From: SMWN01 sp965221455
GTDB taxonomy: Bacteria; Pseudomonadota; Gammaproteobacteria; Eutrophobiales; Eutrophobiaceae
NCBI GenBank assembly: GCA_965221455.1
Contig: OZ244890.1
Location: 248,001 to 312,000, forward strand
Direction of reading: 5' to 3'
Length of the DNA: 64,000 nt
Shown: positions 8,480 through 17,762 of the stretch, one piece after another
How the letters are laid out: every line of letters begins with the position of its first letter
Numbering within the stretch: position 1 is the stretch's first letter
The notes under the pieces: model-generated
The model's database searches: none
Told to the model about the DNA's origin: nothing
Seen by the model: the letters and a program-made list of their open reading frames with translations, nothing else
Made by a program: the position numbers and the translations under genes

Positions 8480-10335
8480 TTGGGTGTACCTGACTCGTCC
8501 AGTAAATAATTATCAAATAACTGTCTGGCAATAGGTGCGGCTGTTGCTGATCCACTGCCACCGTTTTCTATAACAATAGCGAGCGCTATCCTGGGACCCT
8601 CCACCGGGGCAAATGCGATAAATAGTGCATGATCCCGCAAATGCTCAGGCACATTATCCGCATCGTATTTTTCATCCTGCCCGATACCGGCGACTTGAGC
8701 GGTGCCTGTCTTTCCGGCAAATGTATAAGCGGCGTTCGCACCACTAACTCTAGCGGTACCTCTATCACCATGAACAACATCTTGCATCGCCTGTATCACC
8801 ACATCCCAATACTCCTTCTTGTAGCCTTCCACTGGTTCCGGTACCGACACAGGCAACAGTGTCGCTTCATCTGAATCCGGATCACTGATCCTGTACACTA
8901 GTCTCGGCAACACACGTTTGCCATTGTTAGCTAAAACAGCAGTAGCCGTCGCAAGCTGCAGAGGCGTTGCCAATACATAACCCTGTCCTATCCCTGCAAT
9001 CAACGTCTCACCCGGGTACCAGGGTTGATTTAGGACTCTGCGTTTCCAATCGGCTGAAGGTACCAGAGCACTTGATTCTCCGCCAATATCAATACCTGTT
9101 TTCAGACCAAAGCCGAAATTTTTTAACGCCTTGTTCAGTTTAGTGATACCGAGATCGTGCGCCAAAGAATAAAAATATACATCACAGGATTGCATAATTG
9201 CATGATTCAAATTCACATGCCCATGCCCTTCTCTCTTCCAGTCACGATATCTATGTTCATGCCCCTTCAGTGAATACCAACCCTTACACCAAGTGGTCTG
9301 ATATGTCTCCCTAAGGCCAAGATCGAGTGCGGCAATAGCTAAAAAGGGTTTGACAACTGAACCTGGAGGATATTTGCCATTGAGTGCACGGTTAATTAGT
9401 GGTGTGTCTTTAGCGTTAAGCATAGCGTTATATGAATTGGAATCAATTCCATTTACAAATGGATTGGGATCATAGGCTGGTGAACTAACGAATGCCAAAA
9501 TATCACCATTATCAGGATCTATCGCCACGATAGATCCACGTCTACCCTGCATAATCTTTGCCGCCTCACTTTGCAATGAATAATCGAGTGTTAAATGAAT
9601 GTTTTGCCCTGGTTCGGGAGGTGTCTTCTCCAGCACTCGAATAATGCGACCCTGAGCATTGACTTCGACTTGTTGATAACCAGCACTACCATGTAATCTA
9701 TTTTCATAGGCTTTCTCAACACCTAATTTACCGATATGGCTGGTACCCAGATAATCGGACTCATCAATCTCTTCCAGATCTTTCTCGTCAATACGACTGA
9801 CATATCCCAATACATGTACCAGTCCTGCTCCCTCAGGATAGTGACGATAGGGACGTGCAGTAACCTCAACCCCGGGAAACTTATGTCGCTCGACAGAAAA
9901 TCGGGCAACTTCATCTTCGGTCAACTTGAATTTAAGGGGAATGCTTTCAAAACGTCTCTTGCCTTTTCGTGCTTTCTCAAAACGACTGATATTTTCTCCA
10001 TCGATATCAATCAATTTGGAAAGCCGGGCAATGGTGTTGTACAGACCTTCTATTTGCTCCGGGATTAATTCAAGAGTAAAAGATGGTTGATTATCTGCGA
10101 CCAGAATATCGTCACGAGTGAATATCAAGCCCCGGCTTGGAGGAACCGGTAAAACCTTGACCCTGTTACTTTGGGATAAAGTAATAAAATGTTCATGGCG
10201 AACAACTTGAAGATAAAACAAACGTACAACCAACACCATGACTGACAGCAGAATAATTGCTACTGCGATGTAGATACGAGAGTGAACAAGACGTGATTCT
10301 TCATTTTTATCTTTGAGTGTAAAATTTAGCTCCAT
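8476..10335 (-). CDS. mrdA: Penicillin-binding protein 2 (elongation transpeptidase)
   Basis: 619 residues. One N-terminal membrane helix (about residues 21-44), a pedestal domain (PPSRGLIFTRDD, RPYRHYPEGA), then the transpeptidase domain with SxxK (S326-VV-K329), SCD and KTG (AGKTGTAQV) motifs. It crosslinks the lateral wall with RodA, whose gene overlaps its 3' end by four bases. It starts 14 bases after mreD. Confidence 0.97.
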   Translation of the reverse strand: MELNFTLKDKNEESRLVHSRIYIAVAIILLSVMVLVVRLFYLQVVRHEHFITLSQSNRVKVLPVPPSRGLIFTRDDILVADNQPSFTLELIPEQIEGLYNTIARLSKLIDIDGENISRFEKARKGKRRFESIPLKFKLTEDEVARFSVERHKFPGVEVTARPYRHYPEGAGLVHVLGYVSRIDEKDLEEIDESDYLGTSHIGKLGVEKAYENRLHGSAGYQQVEVNAQGRIIRVLEKTPPEPGQNIHLTLDYSLQSEAAKIMQGRRGSIVAIDPDNGDILAFVSSPAYDPNPFVNGIDSNSYNAMLNAKDTPLINRALNGKYPPGSVVKPFLAIAALDLGLRETYQTTWCKGWYSLKGHEHRYRDWKREGHGHVNLNHAIMQSCDVYFYSLAHDLGITKLNKALKNFGFGLKTGIDIGGESSALVPSADWKRRVLNQPWYPGETLIAGIGQGYVLATPLQLATATAVLANNGKRVLPRLVYRISDPDSDEATLLPVSVPEPVEGYKKEYWDVVIQAMQDVVHGDRGTARVSGANAAYTFAGKTGTAQVAGIGQDEKYDADNVPEHLRDHALFIAFAPVEGPRIALAIVIENGGSGSATAAPIARQLFDNYLLDESGTPK

Positions 10336-10349
10336 ACTCGTGTTTATTT

Positions 10350-10838
10350 TCAGGTTACGTTATATCCGCGACGGATGTCTCTGAGAATAATAAACAACCA
10401 GGGCCACAAAATCATGCTCGTTAAAGCAGACATCCAGTAGGTCCATGACTGAGGAGGTATACCTATAATCCCGCTTATCCATAATTCAATGAGCAAGTAA
10501 AATACGATCATGAATCCAACCAGACAAGATTGTTGCACCAGAGGGAATAGTCGAAAACGTTTGTGAGTCTGGATAGCGAAAAAAGCGATTAATGCCAGTC
10601 CCAGGGCATTCTGCCCCAGTAAAGCTCCCTGATGCACATCCAGTAACAGGCCCGCGCACCACGCAATTCCAATGCCGACTCTATTTGGCAACGCTACAGA
10701 CCAATAAACAATCACCATGGCAACCCAGGCAGGTCGCCAATCACTGGCCCAAGCAGGCAAAGGCAACGCCGCTAACAGAAACGCAATTAACAAGCTTGCA
10801 AATATAATCCAGCCACCGTTATTTTTATTTAACATCAT
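10350..10838 (-). CDS. mreD: Rod shape-determining membrane protein MreD
   Basis: 162 residues, E. coli-like in length, with five or so hydrophobic segments and the family segment GIAWCAGLLLDVHQGALLGQ. It is an inner-membrane elongasome component. Its place between mreC (18 bases upstream) and mrdA supports the call more than its weakly conserved sequence. Two adjacent ATG codons make the exact start uncertain by one residue. Confidence 0.93.
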   Translation of the reverse strand: MMLNKNNGGWIIFASLLIAFLLAALPLPAWASDWRPAWVAMVIVYWSVALPNRVGIGIAWCAGLLLDVHQGALLGQNALGLALIAFFAIQTHKRFRLFPLVQQSCLVGFMIVFYLLIELWISGIIGIPPQSWTYWMSALTSMILWPWLFIILRDIRRGYNVT

Positions 10839-10856
10839 AAAATTGCTGAATTAGTC

Positions 10857-11684
10857 CTAATCATCTTCCAGAGATTCAAGACCTGGTAATGAATCGGTGC
10901 TCGTCTCCGGCCAAACCAACAAAAATTCACGACTTTTCTCAAATTGTGCACTGGGGGTTATGTTCACCTTCGCAAAAGGTTCTCCGGCAACACGACTAAC
11001 ATCATCGACAACGCCGACAGGATATCCTGGAGGAAATCTGCGACCCAAGCCAGAAGAAACCACTAAATCACCTTTCCTAATATCGACGTTATTTGGTAAA
11101 TGTTCAAGTTGTAAAATGTGACTTTGACCGGTACCAACAGCGATGGATCTCAAGCCATTGCGATTAATTTGCACCGGAATTGCATGCGTGGGATCTGTTA
11201 ACAACAGTACCGTACTGGATAATGGACCGACATGAACCACCTGCCCCATCACACCACTAGCATCAACAATAGGCTGTCCGCGAAATACACCATTGCGGCG
11301 ACCCTTATTAATCAATATCTGGTGCCTGAGTGGTTGTAAGTCAACGACTACTAATTCTGCGATTAATATCCGCTCATCAAGTTTCTCTGAAGATTGAAGC
11401 ATTTCTCTGAGGCGCTCATTTTCTGCCGTCAGAAATGCATACTTCTGTACTTTTCTACTAAGTATTAAATTTTCTTCACGCAGCAGAACATTTTCCTTCA
11501 CTAGCCTGGTACGCATTACCAATGACTCTGACGCCCAATATGTGATTGCCACCGGTAGATTCGCAACATATTGCAGAGGATAGATAAAAACAGAAAGCAC
11601 CGAACGCACCTCTTGTAGATGACCTTGTCGATGATCGGCAGTCATCATTACCAATGATATCAGTACGAACATAACAATGCGCAC
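10857..11684 (-). CDS. mreC: Rod shape-determining protein MreC
   Basis: 275 residues from the GTG at 11684. One membrane helix near the N-terminus, a periplasmic coiled coil (KENVLLREENLILS to AENERLREML), then paired beta-barrels with GVMGQVVHVGP and LLLTDPTHAIPV. The true start is probably upstream: the frame stays open to 11737 and the added residues (LFLKETSANVR) match the usual cytoplasmic tail of MreC. An AAGGAG at 11728-11733 sits seven bases before an ATT at 11720, and no ATG, GTG or TTG lies in that stretch. AUU initiation is therefore plausible and would give 287 residues. Confidence 0.95.
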   Translation of the reverse strand: MRIVMFVLISLVMMTADHRQGHLQEVRSVLSVFIYPLQYVANLPVAITYWASESLVMRTRLVKENVLLREENLILSRKVQKYAFLTAENERLREMLQSSEKLDERILIAELVVVDLQPLRHQILINKGRRNGVFRGQPIVDASGVMGQVVHVGPLSSTVLLLTDPTHAIPVQINRNGLRSIAVGTGQSHILQLEHLPNNVDIRKGDLVVSSGLGRRFPPGYPVGVVDDVSRVAGEPFAKVNITPSAQFEKSREFLLVWPETSTDSLPGLESLEDD

Positions 11685-11753
11685 ATTGGCTGATGTTTCC
11701 TTTAGAAACAGTCTACTAATCGTCTGTCTCCTTCATTGCGAACGAGAACCGGT

Positions 11754-12800
11754 CTATTCGACAGCCAAAATATCGTTACCGTATTCCTCTATCATTTCAA
11801 GATAACGACCACCGCCTCTGGCGACACAAGTCAATGGATCTTCGGCAATAATCACAGGTAAACCTGTTTCTTCCATCAACAGCCGATCCAGATCACGCAA
11901 TAGTGCGCCTCCTCCAGTCAATACAAGGCCCACTTCAGCGACATCAGATCCAAGTTCAGGGGGAGTTTTTTCCAGCGCGTTTTTAACCGCACCCACCATG
12001 CCTGATAATGGTTCTTGTAAAGCTTCAAGAATTTCGTTGCTATTCAAGGTAAAACTTCTGGGAATCCCTTCAGCAAGATTACGACCACTAACAACCATCT
12101 CCTTCACTTCATTGCCAGGGTAGGCACACCCGATTTCCTGCTTGATTTCTTCCGCCGTTGCCTCACCGATCAAGCTACCATAATTTCGACGAATATAATT
12201 AATGATTGCTTCGTCAAATTTATCTCCTCCTATACGCACCGAATCAGCATAGACGATACCGTTCAGAGAAATCACCGCAACTTCGGTAGTCCCGCCACCG
12301 ATATCCAATACCATGGAGCCACGCGCATCACTCACAGGCATTCCGGCGCCAATCGCCGCCGCCATGGGTTCTTCAATTAGATGTACTGTCCTTGCGCCTG
12401 CACCACTCGCAGATTCACGGATCGCACGTCTCTCTACCTGAGTCGATCCACACGGCACACAAACCAGAACTCTGGGACTGGGTCTAAACATGGTTGCGCC
12501 ATGTGCTCGGTGAATAAAATACTGAAGCATTTTTTCAGTCACTGTGAAATCAGCAATCACACCATCTTTCAATGGTCGAATCGCGGTGATATGAGCAGGT
12601 GTCCTGCCCAGCATTTTTTTTGCTTCAGCACCAACAGCCACGATGGACTTGGCATTAATCTTATCTCCATCATTTCGTACGGCGACAACGGAGGCTTCAT
12701 TCAAGACGATGCCCTTACTGCGGACATAGATAAGTGTGTTGGCTGTTCCTAAATCGATAGAAAGATCGTTAGAAAACATACCTCTAATTTTACTAAACAT
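11754..12800 (-). CDS. mreB: Actin-like rod shape protein MreB
   Basis: 348 residues (E. coli 347). The actin-fold nucleotide motifs are intact: DLGTANTLIYV (phosphate 1), LDIGGGTTEVAVI (phosphate 2) and LTGGGALLRDLD (adenosine). It forms membrane-bound filaments that guide lateral wall synthesis through MreC/D, RodA and PBP2. It is the first gene of the envelope block, divergent from gatC with 279 bases between them. Confidence 0.98.
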   Translation of the reverse strand: MFSKIRGMFSNDLSIDLGTANTLIYVRSKGIVLNEASVVAVRNDGDKINAKSIVAVGAEAKKMLGRTPAHITAIRPLKDGVIADFTVTEKMLQYFIHRAHGATMFRPSPRVLVCVPCGSTQVERRAIRESASGAGARTVHLIEEPMAAAIGAGMPVSDARGSMVLDIGGGTTEVAVISLNGIVYADSVRIGGDKFDEAIINYIRRNYGSLIGEATAEEIKQEIGCAYPGNEVKEMVVSGRNLAEGIPRSFTLNSNEILEALQEPLSGMVGAVKNALEKTPPELGSDVAEVGLVLTGGGALLRDLDRLLMEETGLPVIIAEDPLTCVARGGGRYLEMIEEYGNDILAVE

Positions 12801-13079
12801 GGATTGCTTTGATCTACTTCATAGTTATATTAAAAAGGTACGACTTTGCCCTGGAAAACTTGATTACTCCCCACTCGAAGCACACCCTATCAAGACATCT
12901 GCTTCTGCATCACCCAAAACACCAAATTATGCTGATTCTGCGACTTTGCATGGGTGACCAGGGTCCCCTGCAGAAACTGCCTACGTGACCGCGTAACTGT
13001 ATCAACGAGTATTGCTTTGGGCAAGTGATAGAATGTGATAAATTTTTGATTTTCAACAAATTTAACGGTGGTAATTTGA
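12801..13079. other. Divergent intergenic region between mreB and gatC
   Basis: 279 bases with no convincing gene; short frames here lack recognisable similarity. It should hold the promoters of both the mreB block and gatC. Candidate elements overlap at 12996-13044: one facing mreB (listed separately) and, facing gatC, TTGGGC at 13017-13022 with TAAATT at 13039-13044 (16-base spacer). Confidence 0.6.
12996..13024 (-). promoter_or_regulatory. Candidate sigma-70 promoter of the mreB block
   Basis: Reading the minus strand, TTGCCC (13024-13019) and TACAGT (13001-12996) are separated by exactly 17 bases. Each matches its consensus at four of six positions. It would give a leader of about 190 bases before mreB. 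Moderate-to-weak match; no experimental support. Confidence 0.35.
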
Positions 13080-13367
13080 ATGTCTCTAGATAAATCCGAT
13101 ATCGAAAAAATCGCCAGGCTGGCACGCCTCTCCATTTCTGCAACAGATATGCCGGATTACATACGTGATGTTTCCAATATTGTTGATTTAGTCAAGAAAA
13201 TGAATAACATAGATACAGATAGTATCGAGCCGCTTGCACATCCGTTGGAAATGACCGCAAGACTCAGGGAAGATAAAGTCACAGAAACCGATCAGCGAAC
13301 ACATTTCCAGAAAATCGCCTCAGCGGTGGATAATGGTCATTACCTCGTTCCCAAGGTCATTGAGTAA
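13080..13367 (+). CDS. gatC: Asp/Glu-tRNA amidotransferase subunit C
   Basis: 95 residues of the GatC family, with IARLARLSIS near the N-terminus, EPLAHPLE in the middle and the C-terminal YLVPKVIE. GatC clamps GatA and GatB together in the enzyme that converts Glu-tRNA(Gln) and/or Asp-tRNA(Asn) to the amidated form. Preceded by GGTGGT. A 111-base gap separates it from gatA. Confidence 0.95.
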   Translation: MSLDKSDIEKIARLARLSISATDMPDYIRDVSNIVDLVKKMNNIDTDSIEPLAHPLEMTARLREDKVTETDQRTHFQKIASAVDNGHYLVPKVIE

Positions 13368-13478
13368 CAAAAACAAACAGAACCATGAAATCCACAGAAG
13401 TATCATTTATCCCCGAAACATTTTTTACATTCAGATAATATTCTATTTTTTATATTTAGTTACGAAAACTTTATACCC

Positions 13479-14933
13479 GTGTACAAAAAAACAATAAAAG
13501 AACTATCTGCCGCATTGCGAAATAAAGAATTCAGTAGTGAAGAACTTGTCTCGTTCTATCTGGATCGGTGTGATAGGTACAATACAGAACTAAACTGCTT
13601 CATTAGTTTGATGCCAGAAAAAGCTATGGCACAAGCCAGACTGGCAGATAAAAAAATACAAGCAGGTGATGCAGACCAGCTCACAGGGATCCCATTAGCG
13701 CATAAGGATATATTTTGTACTGAAGGCACAAAGACCAGTTGTGGTTCAAAGATGCTAGATAATTTTATTGCACCCTATGATGCAACCGTTGTTACAAAAT
13801 TAAACGAGGCGGGAATGGTGATATTGGGCAAAACCAACATGGATGAATTCGCCATGGGCTCTTCGAATGAAACGAGTTTCTATGGTGCTGTTAAAAACCC
13901 CTGGAACACCGAATGTGTACCTGGTGGTTCCTCCGGAGGCTCTGCGGCGGCAGTGGCAGCCCAACTCACACCTGTTGCAACAGGAACAGATACCGGCGGT
14001 TCTATAAGACAACCTGCCTCTCTATGCGGCATTACCGGGTTGAAACCCACCTACGGCAGGATTTCACGCCACGGCATGATTGCTTATGCTTCGAGTCTGG
14101 ATCAGGGGGGCATCATGACAAGAACAGCGGAAGATGCGGCTATGGTGTTAAACGTTATGGCTGGTTTTGACGAGCGAGATTCAACATCAGCTCAAGAGGA
14201 TGTTGAAGATTATACTACGAACCTAAATGACAGTCTTGAAGGATTGACCATTGGCTTACCCAAAGAATATTTTGATGACCAACTTGATACCAGTATCGAA
14301 AATATTATTCAGACAGGTATTAAAGAACTGGAAAATCTGGGTGCAACGATTAAAGAAATTGAATTGCCAAATGCGAACCTGTCGATTTCGGCATACTACG
14401 TGATCGCATCAGCAGAATGCTCATCAAATCTGGCACGTTTTGATGGTATTCGTTTTGGTTACCGTTGCGAAGATCCGAAAAATTTGACTGATCTTTATAT
14501 GCGTTCGCGTGCCGAGGGTTTCGATAAAGAAGTGAAACGGCGCATCATCACCGGCACCTATGTTTTATCTACAGGTTATTACAATGCCTACTATTTAAAA
14601 GCACAAAAGATTCGCCGATTGATTCGTGACGATTTTCGTGGCGCATTGGAAACGGTTGATGTCATTATCGGTCCTACCACGCCGCAACCGGCTTTTAAGC
14701 TGAATGAACTCATTGATAATCCAATCAGTATGTATTTATCAGATATTTATACCGTATCGGTGAACCTCGCCGGACTACCTGCCATCTCCGTCCCTGCAGG
14801 TTTTGCCGATGAACTCCCGGTAGGTATGCAAGTTATTGGTAACTATTTCGCGGAATCTAAACTGCTAAATATTGCACATCAATTCCAACAGGCCACCGAT
14901 TGGCATCAACAATCACCGAGAGAGTTTGAATAA
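13479..14933 (+). CDS. gatA: Asp/Glu-tRNA amidotransferase subunit A (amidase)
   Basis: 484 residues of the amidase-signature family. The Ser-cisSer-Lys machinery is visible: Lys in LAHKDIF, the glycine/serine stretch PGGSSGGSAAAV, and the nucleophile region TDTGGSIRQPAS. It hydrolyses glutamine and channels ammonia to GatB. It begins with GTG at 13479. The stop and the gatB start overlap as TAATG. Confidence 0.97.
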   Translation: MYKKTIKELSAALRNKEFSSEELVSFYLDRCDRYNTELNCFISLMPEKAMAQARLADKKIQAGDADQLTGIPLAHKDIFCTEGTKTSCGSKMLDNFIAPYDATVVTKLNEAGMVILGKTNMDEFAMGSSNETSFYGAVKNPWNTECVPGGSSGGSAAAVAAQLTPVATGTDTGGSIRQPASLCGITGLKPTYGRISRHGMIAYASSLDQGGIMTRTAEDAAMVLNVMAGFDERDSTSAQEDVEDYTTNLNDSLEGLTIGLPKEYFDDQLDTSIENIIQTGIKELENLGATIKEIELPNANLSISAYYVIASAECSSNLARFDGIRFGYRCEDPKNLTDLYMRSRAEGFDKEVKRRIITGTYVLSTGYYNAYYLKAQKIRRLIRDDFRGALETVDVIIGPTTPQPAFKLNELIDNPISMYLSDIYTVSVNLAGLPAISVPAGFADELPVGMQVIGNYFAESKLLNIAHQFQQATDWHQQSPREFE

Positions 14934-16402
14934 TGGCCGTAAATACAGAATGGGAAACCGTTATCGGGCTTGAGATACATGCCCAACTCGCAACAAAAAG
15001 CAAGATATTCTCAGGTGCATCAACAACTTATGGCACAGATGCGAATACCCAGGCATGTTCCGTAGACTTAGGCCTTCCGGGCGTATTACCCGTTATCAAT
15101 CAACAAGCTGTTGAGATGGCTATCAAATTTGGCTTGGCGGTGAACGCGCATGTCGCTGATAAATCGGTGTTTGCACGCAAAAATTATTTCTACCCAGACC
15201 TACCCAAAGGCTATCAGATTAGTCAATTTGAGTTGCCTATTGTTGATAATGGAAAGGTTGAGATCCAGTTAACCGATGGCAGTAAAAAAACTATTGGCAT
15301 CACCCGTGCGCATCTGGAAGAAGATGCAGGAAAATCTGTTCATGAAGGCTTCCTTGACAAGACCGGTATCGATCTTAATCGTGCAGGAACCCCCCTGATA
15401 GAAATCGTGTCTGAGCCAGACATGCGCACAGCTGAAGAAGCGATTACCTACCTGAAAAAAATTCACTCCATTGTTCGATACTTAAAAATCTGTGATGGCA
15501 ATATGCAGGAAGGATCATTCCGCTGTGATGCCAATGTCTCTGTCAGAACCAGGAAGCAAAAGAAACTTGGCACACGCACAGAACTTAAAAACCTGAACTC
15601 ATTTAAATTTATCGAACAAGCGATTGAATTTGAAGTTGAACGTCAGATTGATGTCATCGAATCCGGAGGTAATGTCATTCAGGAAACACGTCTGTACGAT
15701 CCAGATAAAAATGAAACACGAACCATGCGCAACAAAGAAGAGGCCAATGACTATCGCTATTTTCCTGATCCGGATTTACTTCCCGTTTGCATAAATCAAA
15801 AGACCATTGAGGCCATTAAAAAAGAACTTCCTGAATTACCGACCGCCAAACGTGAAAGATTCATCAAGGAATTTAATCTATCAGAATATGATAGCGATGT
15901 GTTAACTACCAACCGCGATCAAGCTGAGTATTTTGAGGCCGTCGTCAAGACCGCCGATGGAGAAGCGAAGTTGAGCGCTAATTGGGTGATGGGTGAGTTA
16001 TCAGCACTCTTGAACAAAAGGAATCAAGACATCACTGAAAGTCCGGTGAGTGCGGAATTGTTGGGAGGCATGATCAAACGTATCAAAGACAACACCATCT
16101 CCAGCAATATAGCCAAACAAGTCTTTGAAGCCCTGTGCAACGGCGAAGGTACTGCTGATGAAATTATTGCACAGAAAGGACTGCAACAGCTTACTGACTC
16201 CACCGTCATAATAAAGCTGGTCGATGATGTCATCGCCGCAAATCCCAAACAGGTCAAACAATATCAAGAAAGCCCTGCTGTCAAACAAGAGAAATTAATC
16301 GGCTTCTTTGTCGGACAGATCATGAAACAATCCAAAGGCAAGGCCAATCCAGAGAAGGTGAATGAGTTGCTGCAGGAAAAACTAAAATGCATGATCAATT
16401 AA
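14933..16402 (+). CDS. gatB: Asp/Glu-tRNA amidotransferase subunit B
   Basis: 489 residues. GatB binds the mischarged tRNA, activates its side-chain carboxylate with ATP and amidates it. Seen here: IGLEIHAQL near the N-terminus, the YFYPDLPKGYQISQ segment, the Glu-rich RAHLEEDAGK kinase-like site, and a C-terminal YqeY-like tail ending near VNELLQEKL. Its ATG overlaps the gatA stop by one base; the next gene starts 16 bases inside its 3' end. Confidence 0.97.
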   Translation: MAVNTEWETVIGLEIHAQLATKSKIFSGASTTYGTDANTQACSVDLGLPGVLPVINQQAVEMAIKFGLAVNAHVADKSVFARKNYFYPDLPKGYQISQFELPIVDNGKVEIQLTDGSKKTIGITRAHLEEDAGKSVHEGFLDKTGIDLNRAGTPLIEIVSEPDMRTAEEAITYLKKIHSIVRYLKICDGNMQEGSFRCDANVSVRTRKQKKLGTRTELKNLNSFKFIEQAIEFEVERQIDVIESGGNVIQETRLYDPDKNETRTMRNKEEANDYRYFPDPDLLPVCINQKTIEAIKKELPELPTAKRERFIKEFNLSEYDSDVLTTNRDQAEYFEAVVKTADGEAKLSANWVMGELSALLNKRNQDITESPVSAELLGGMIKRIKDNTISSNIAKQVFEALCNGEGTADEIIAQKGLQQLTDSTVIIKLVDDVIAANPKQVKQYQESPAVKQEKLIGFFVGQIMKQSKGKANPEKVNELLQEKLKCMIN

Positions 16403-16710
16403 CAGATCAATTCGAAGAATCAGAGGACGTCACAAAAGAGTCAATCAACCTCGAAACCGCAAAGATTGCATGGAAAAATCTTGAAGTTTATTTTTCCGCA
16501 GGTAATGTCATTTTAGTATCACCAGAACTCGACCTCATCGATGTCGCACTCGTCATCACCAACGACGATTCACAACAACTCAAAGCATGGACCGAGCAAG
16601 GCTTGGTCGACGCCGTCACCGCCGAACAAGCCAAAACATTCCATGAAACCAAAGCCACCGTCTGGGCGGTTGTCATCAAACCGTGGATACTGATACAGTC
16701 GGAATCATGA
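16387..16710 (+). CDS. DUF2288 family protein
   Basis: 107 residues, a small soluble protein matching the DUF2288 pattern of Pseudomonas and relatives: ETAKIAWKNLEVYF, VSPELDLIDVALVI and the C-terminal WAVVIKPWILIQ. No function is known. It overlaps the gatB 3' end by 16 bases, so it is probably co-transcribed and translationally coupled with gatCAB. Confidence 0.8.
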   Translation: MHDQLTDQFEESEDVTKESINLETAKIAWKNLEVYFSAGNVILVSPELDLIDVALVITNDDSQQLKAWTEQGLVDAVTAEQAKTFHETKATVWAVVIKPWILIQSES

Positions 16711-16739
16711 AGTTAACTTTTATTATTATGCCTCTTTGA

Positions 16740-16774
16740 CTAAATAAGCTGACCATCGTCATTAAGTTATTTAG
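16740..16774. repeat. Inverted repeat just before the UDG-like gene
   Basis: CTAAATAA (16740-16747) and TTATTTAG (16767-16774) are perfect inverted copies with 19 bases between them. The right arm ends two bases before the ATG at 16777, where a ribosome binding site would be expected and none is seen. It could be an operator, a translation-inhibiting hairpin or a weak terminator of the gatCAB transcript. Confidence 0.4.
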
Positions 16775-16776
16775 CT

Positions 16777-17469
16777 ATGGAAACAACTACAATATTCATG
16801 CAGCGCTTGGATACTGAGTATCAAAAGCTATCCGGACTATCTGAACGTAAATTCTACAGCATATATTATTCACAAATCATACCTTCACCAGTACTTATTT
16901 TAGGTTTCAATCCTGGAGGCGACCCCAATAATTGGGATAAATCAGTACTTGCATCCCAGACTTTCTACGAAAACAATGAGCATGAGTATGTTGATTGTGA
17001 CTACAAAATAGCAGTCGCTATGCGAAAATTTCTAATTAATGTGCTGTCACTATCAGACAAGGAAGATATAAGGAACATACCCAAAACTAACATAATATTC
17101 CGCCGCTCTATATCTACAAATTCACTTGGCCTTTCCAAAGAGCATGCTATTCTTGAAGCTAAACCAATATTAAATCAGATATTGATTCGTGTAGCTCCAA
17201 AAACAATTATTTGTGAAGGTATCGGAACACTAGAGAAGTTCGAGAAACACTATTGCGAAAATGTAAATGAATTTGCGGATGACACAAAAATCCATACACC
17301 AAATGGAAAAAATGAAGCTCTAATATATAAGGCCGATGAAGGAATTATAACAATACTCAGTCAGAGCACAAAACTGTTAGGTATTGGGCATCCGTCAAAA
17401 TATTCATATCATGCGGCCTGGACTGATGTTTGTACTGCAGCAAAAAAATTCTTAAAAGACCACAACTAG
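16777..17469 (+). CDS. Uracil-DNA-glycosylase-like protein of unknown function
   Basis: 230 residues, no family I recognise with certainty. Two segments recall the uracil-DNA glycosylase fold: VLILGFNPGGDPN (position of the water-activating loop) and GIGHPSKYSYH (position of the HPS leucine/histidine loop), separated by about 160 residues as in that superfamily. A central IICEGIGTLEKFE strand-helix fits too. The catalytic assignment is unproven. There is no Shine-Dalgarno site and, by eye, the base composition is more AT-rich than in neighbours. It stands between gatCAB and a repeat cluster, so it looks like an acquired orphan. An alternative start is the ATG at 16798. Confidence 0.6.
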   Translation: METTTIFMQRLDTEYQKLSGLSERKFYSIYYSQIIPSPVLILGFNPGGDPNNWDKSVLASQTFYENNEHEYVDCDYKIAVAMRKFLINVLSLSDKEDIRNIPKTNIIFRRSISTNSLGLSKEHAILEAKPILNQILIRVAPKTIICEGIGTLEKFEKHYCENVNEFADDTKIHTPNGKNEALIYKADEGIITILSQSTKLLGIGHPSKYSYHAAWTDVCTAAKKFLKDHN

Positions 17470-17610
17470 TATTTAAGTGAAGCTAAAACCCTCTCATATC
17501 GTACCGAACAGGTGAATGATTTTAAGGGCATTTTAACAGGACGTTCAAATGAGCGTAACCAAGACAGGAGTCTTTTTTACGCGACCTTAAATAATCATGA
17601 AGCTGTGAGG

Positions 17611-17625
17611 GTATCCGCAGGATAC
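17611..17625. repeat. Short hairpin in the repeat cluster
   Basis: GTATCC (17611-17616) and GGATAC (17620-17625) form a 6-bp stem with a GCA loop. First palindrome of the cluster after the UDG-like gene. Confidence 0.4.
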
Positions 17626-17650
17626 GATATCGGGGTGTCTTTTTTTCTTG

Positions 17651-17686
17651 GGCACTTCTTTTTTGGACAAGCAAAAAAGAAGTGCC
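17651..17686. repeat. 15-bp perfect inverted repeat (possible bidirectional terminator)
   Basis: GGCACTTCTTTTTTG (17651-17665) is exactly complementary to CAAAAAAGAAGTGCC (17672-17686), with the loop GACAAG. It is the longest perfect hairpin I found in the window. It lies between two genes pointing at each other (UDG-like gene + and dacB -), which suits a bidirectional transcription stop or REP-like element. The run of Ts lies inside the stem, so it is not a standard intrinsic terminator. Confidence 0.55.
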
Positions 17687-17704
17687 TCGCCGATAAAAGG
17701 CGAG
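17686..17704. repeat. Hairpin adjoining the long inverted repeat
   Basis: CTCGCC (17686-17691) and GGCGAG (17699-17704) form a 6-bp GC-rich stem with a 7-base loop. It shares its first base with the preceding 15-bp inverted repeat. Confidence 0.4.
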
Positions 17705-17762
17705 ACGTATAACTAAAAGAATCAATGAAGATTAAATTGACTGGGTCGCTCGAATATACTGG

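Noticed and set aside
17512..17725. Short open frames on both strands in the repeat cluster
   Set aside because: They are translations of the palindromes, with low-complexity Phe/Lys stretches and no ribosome binding sites.
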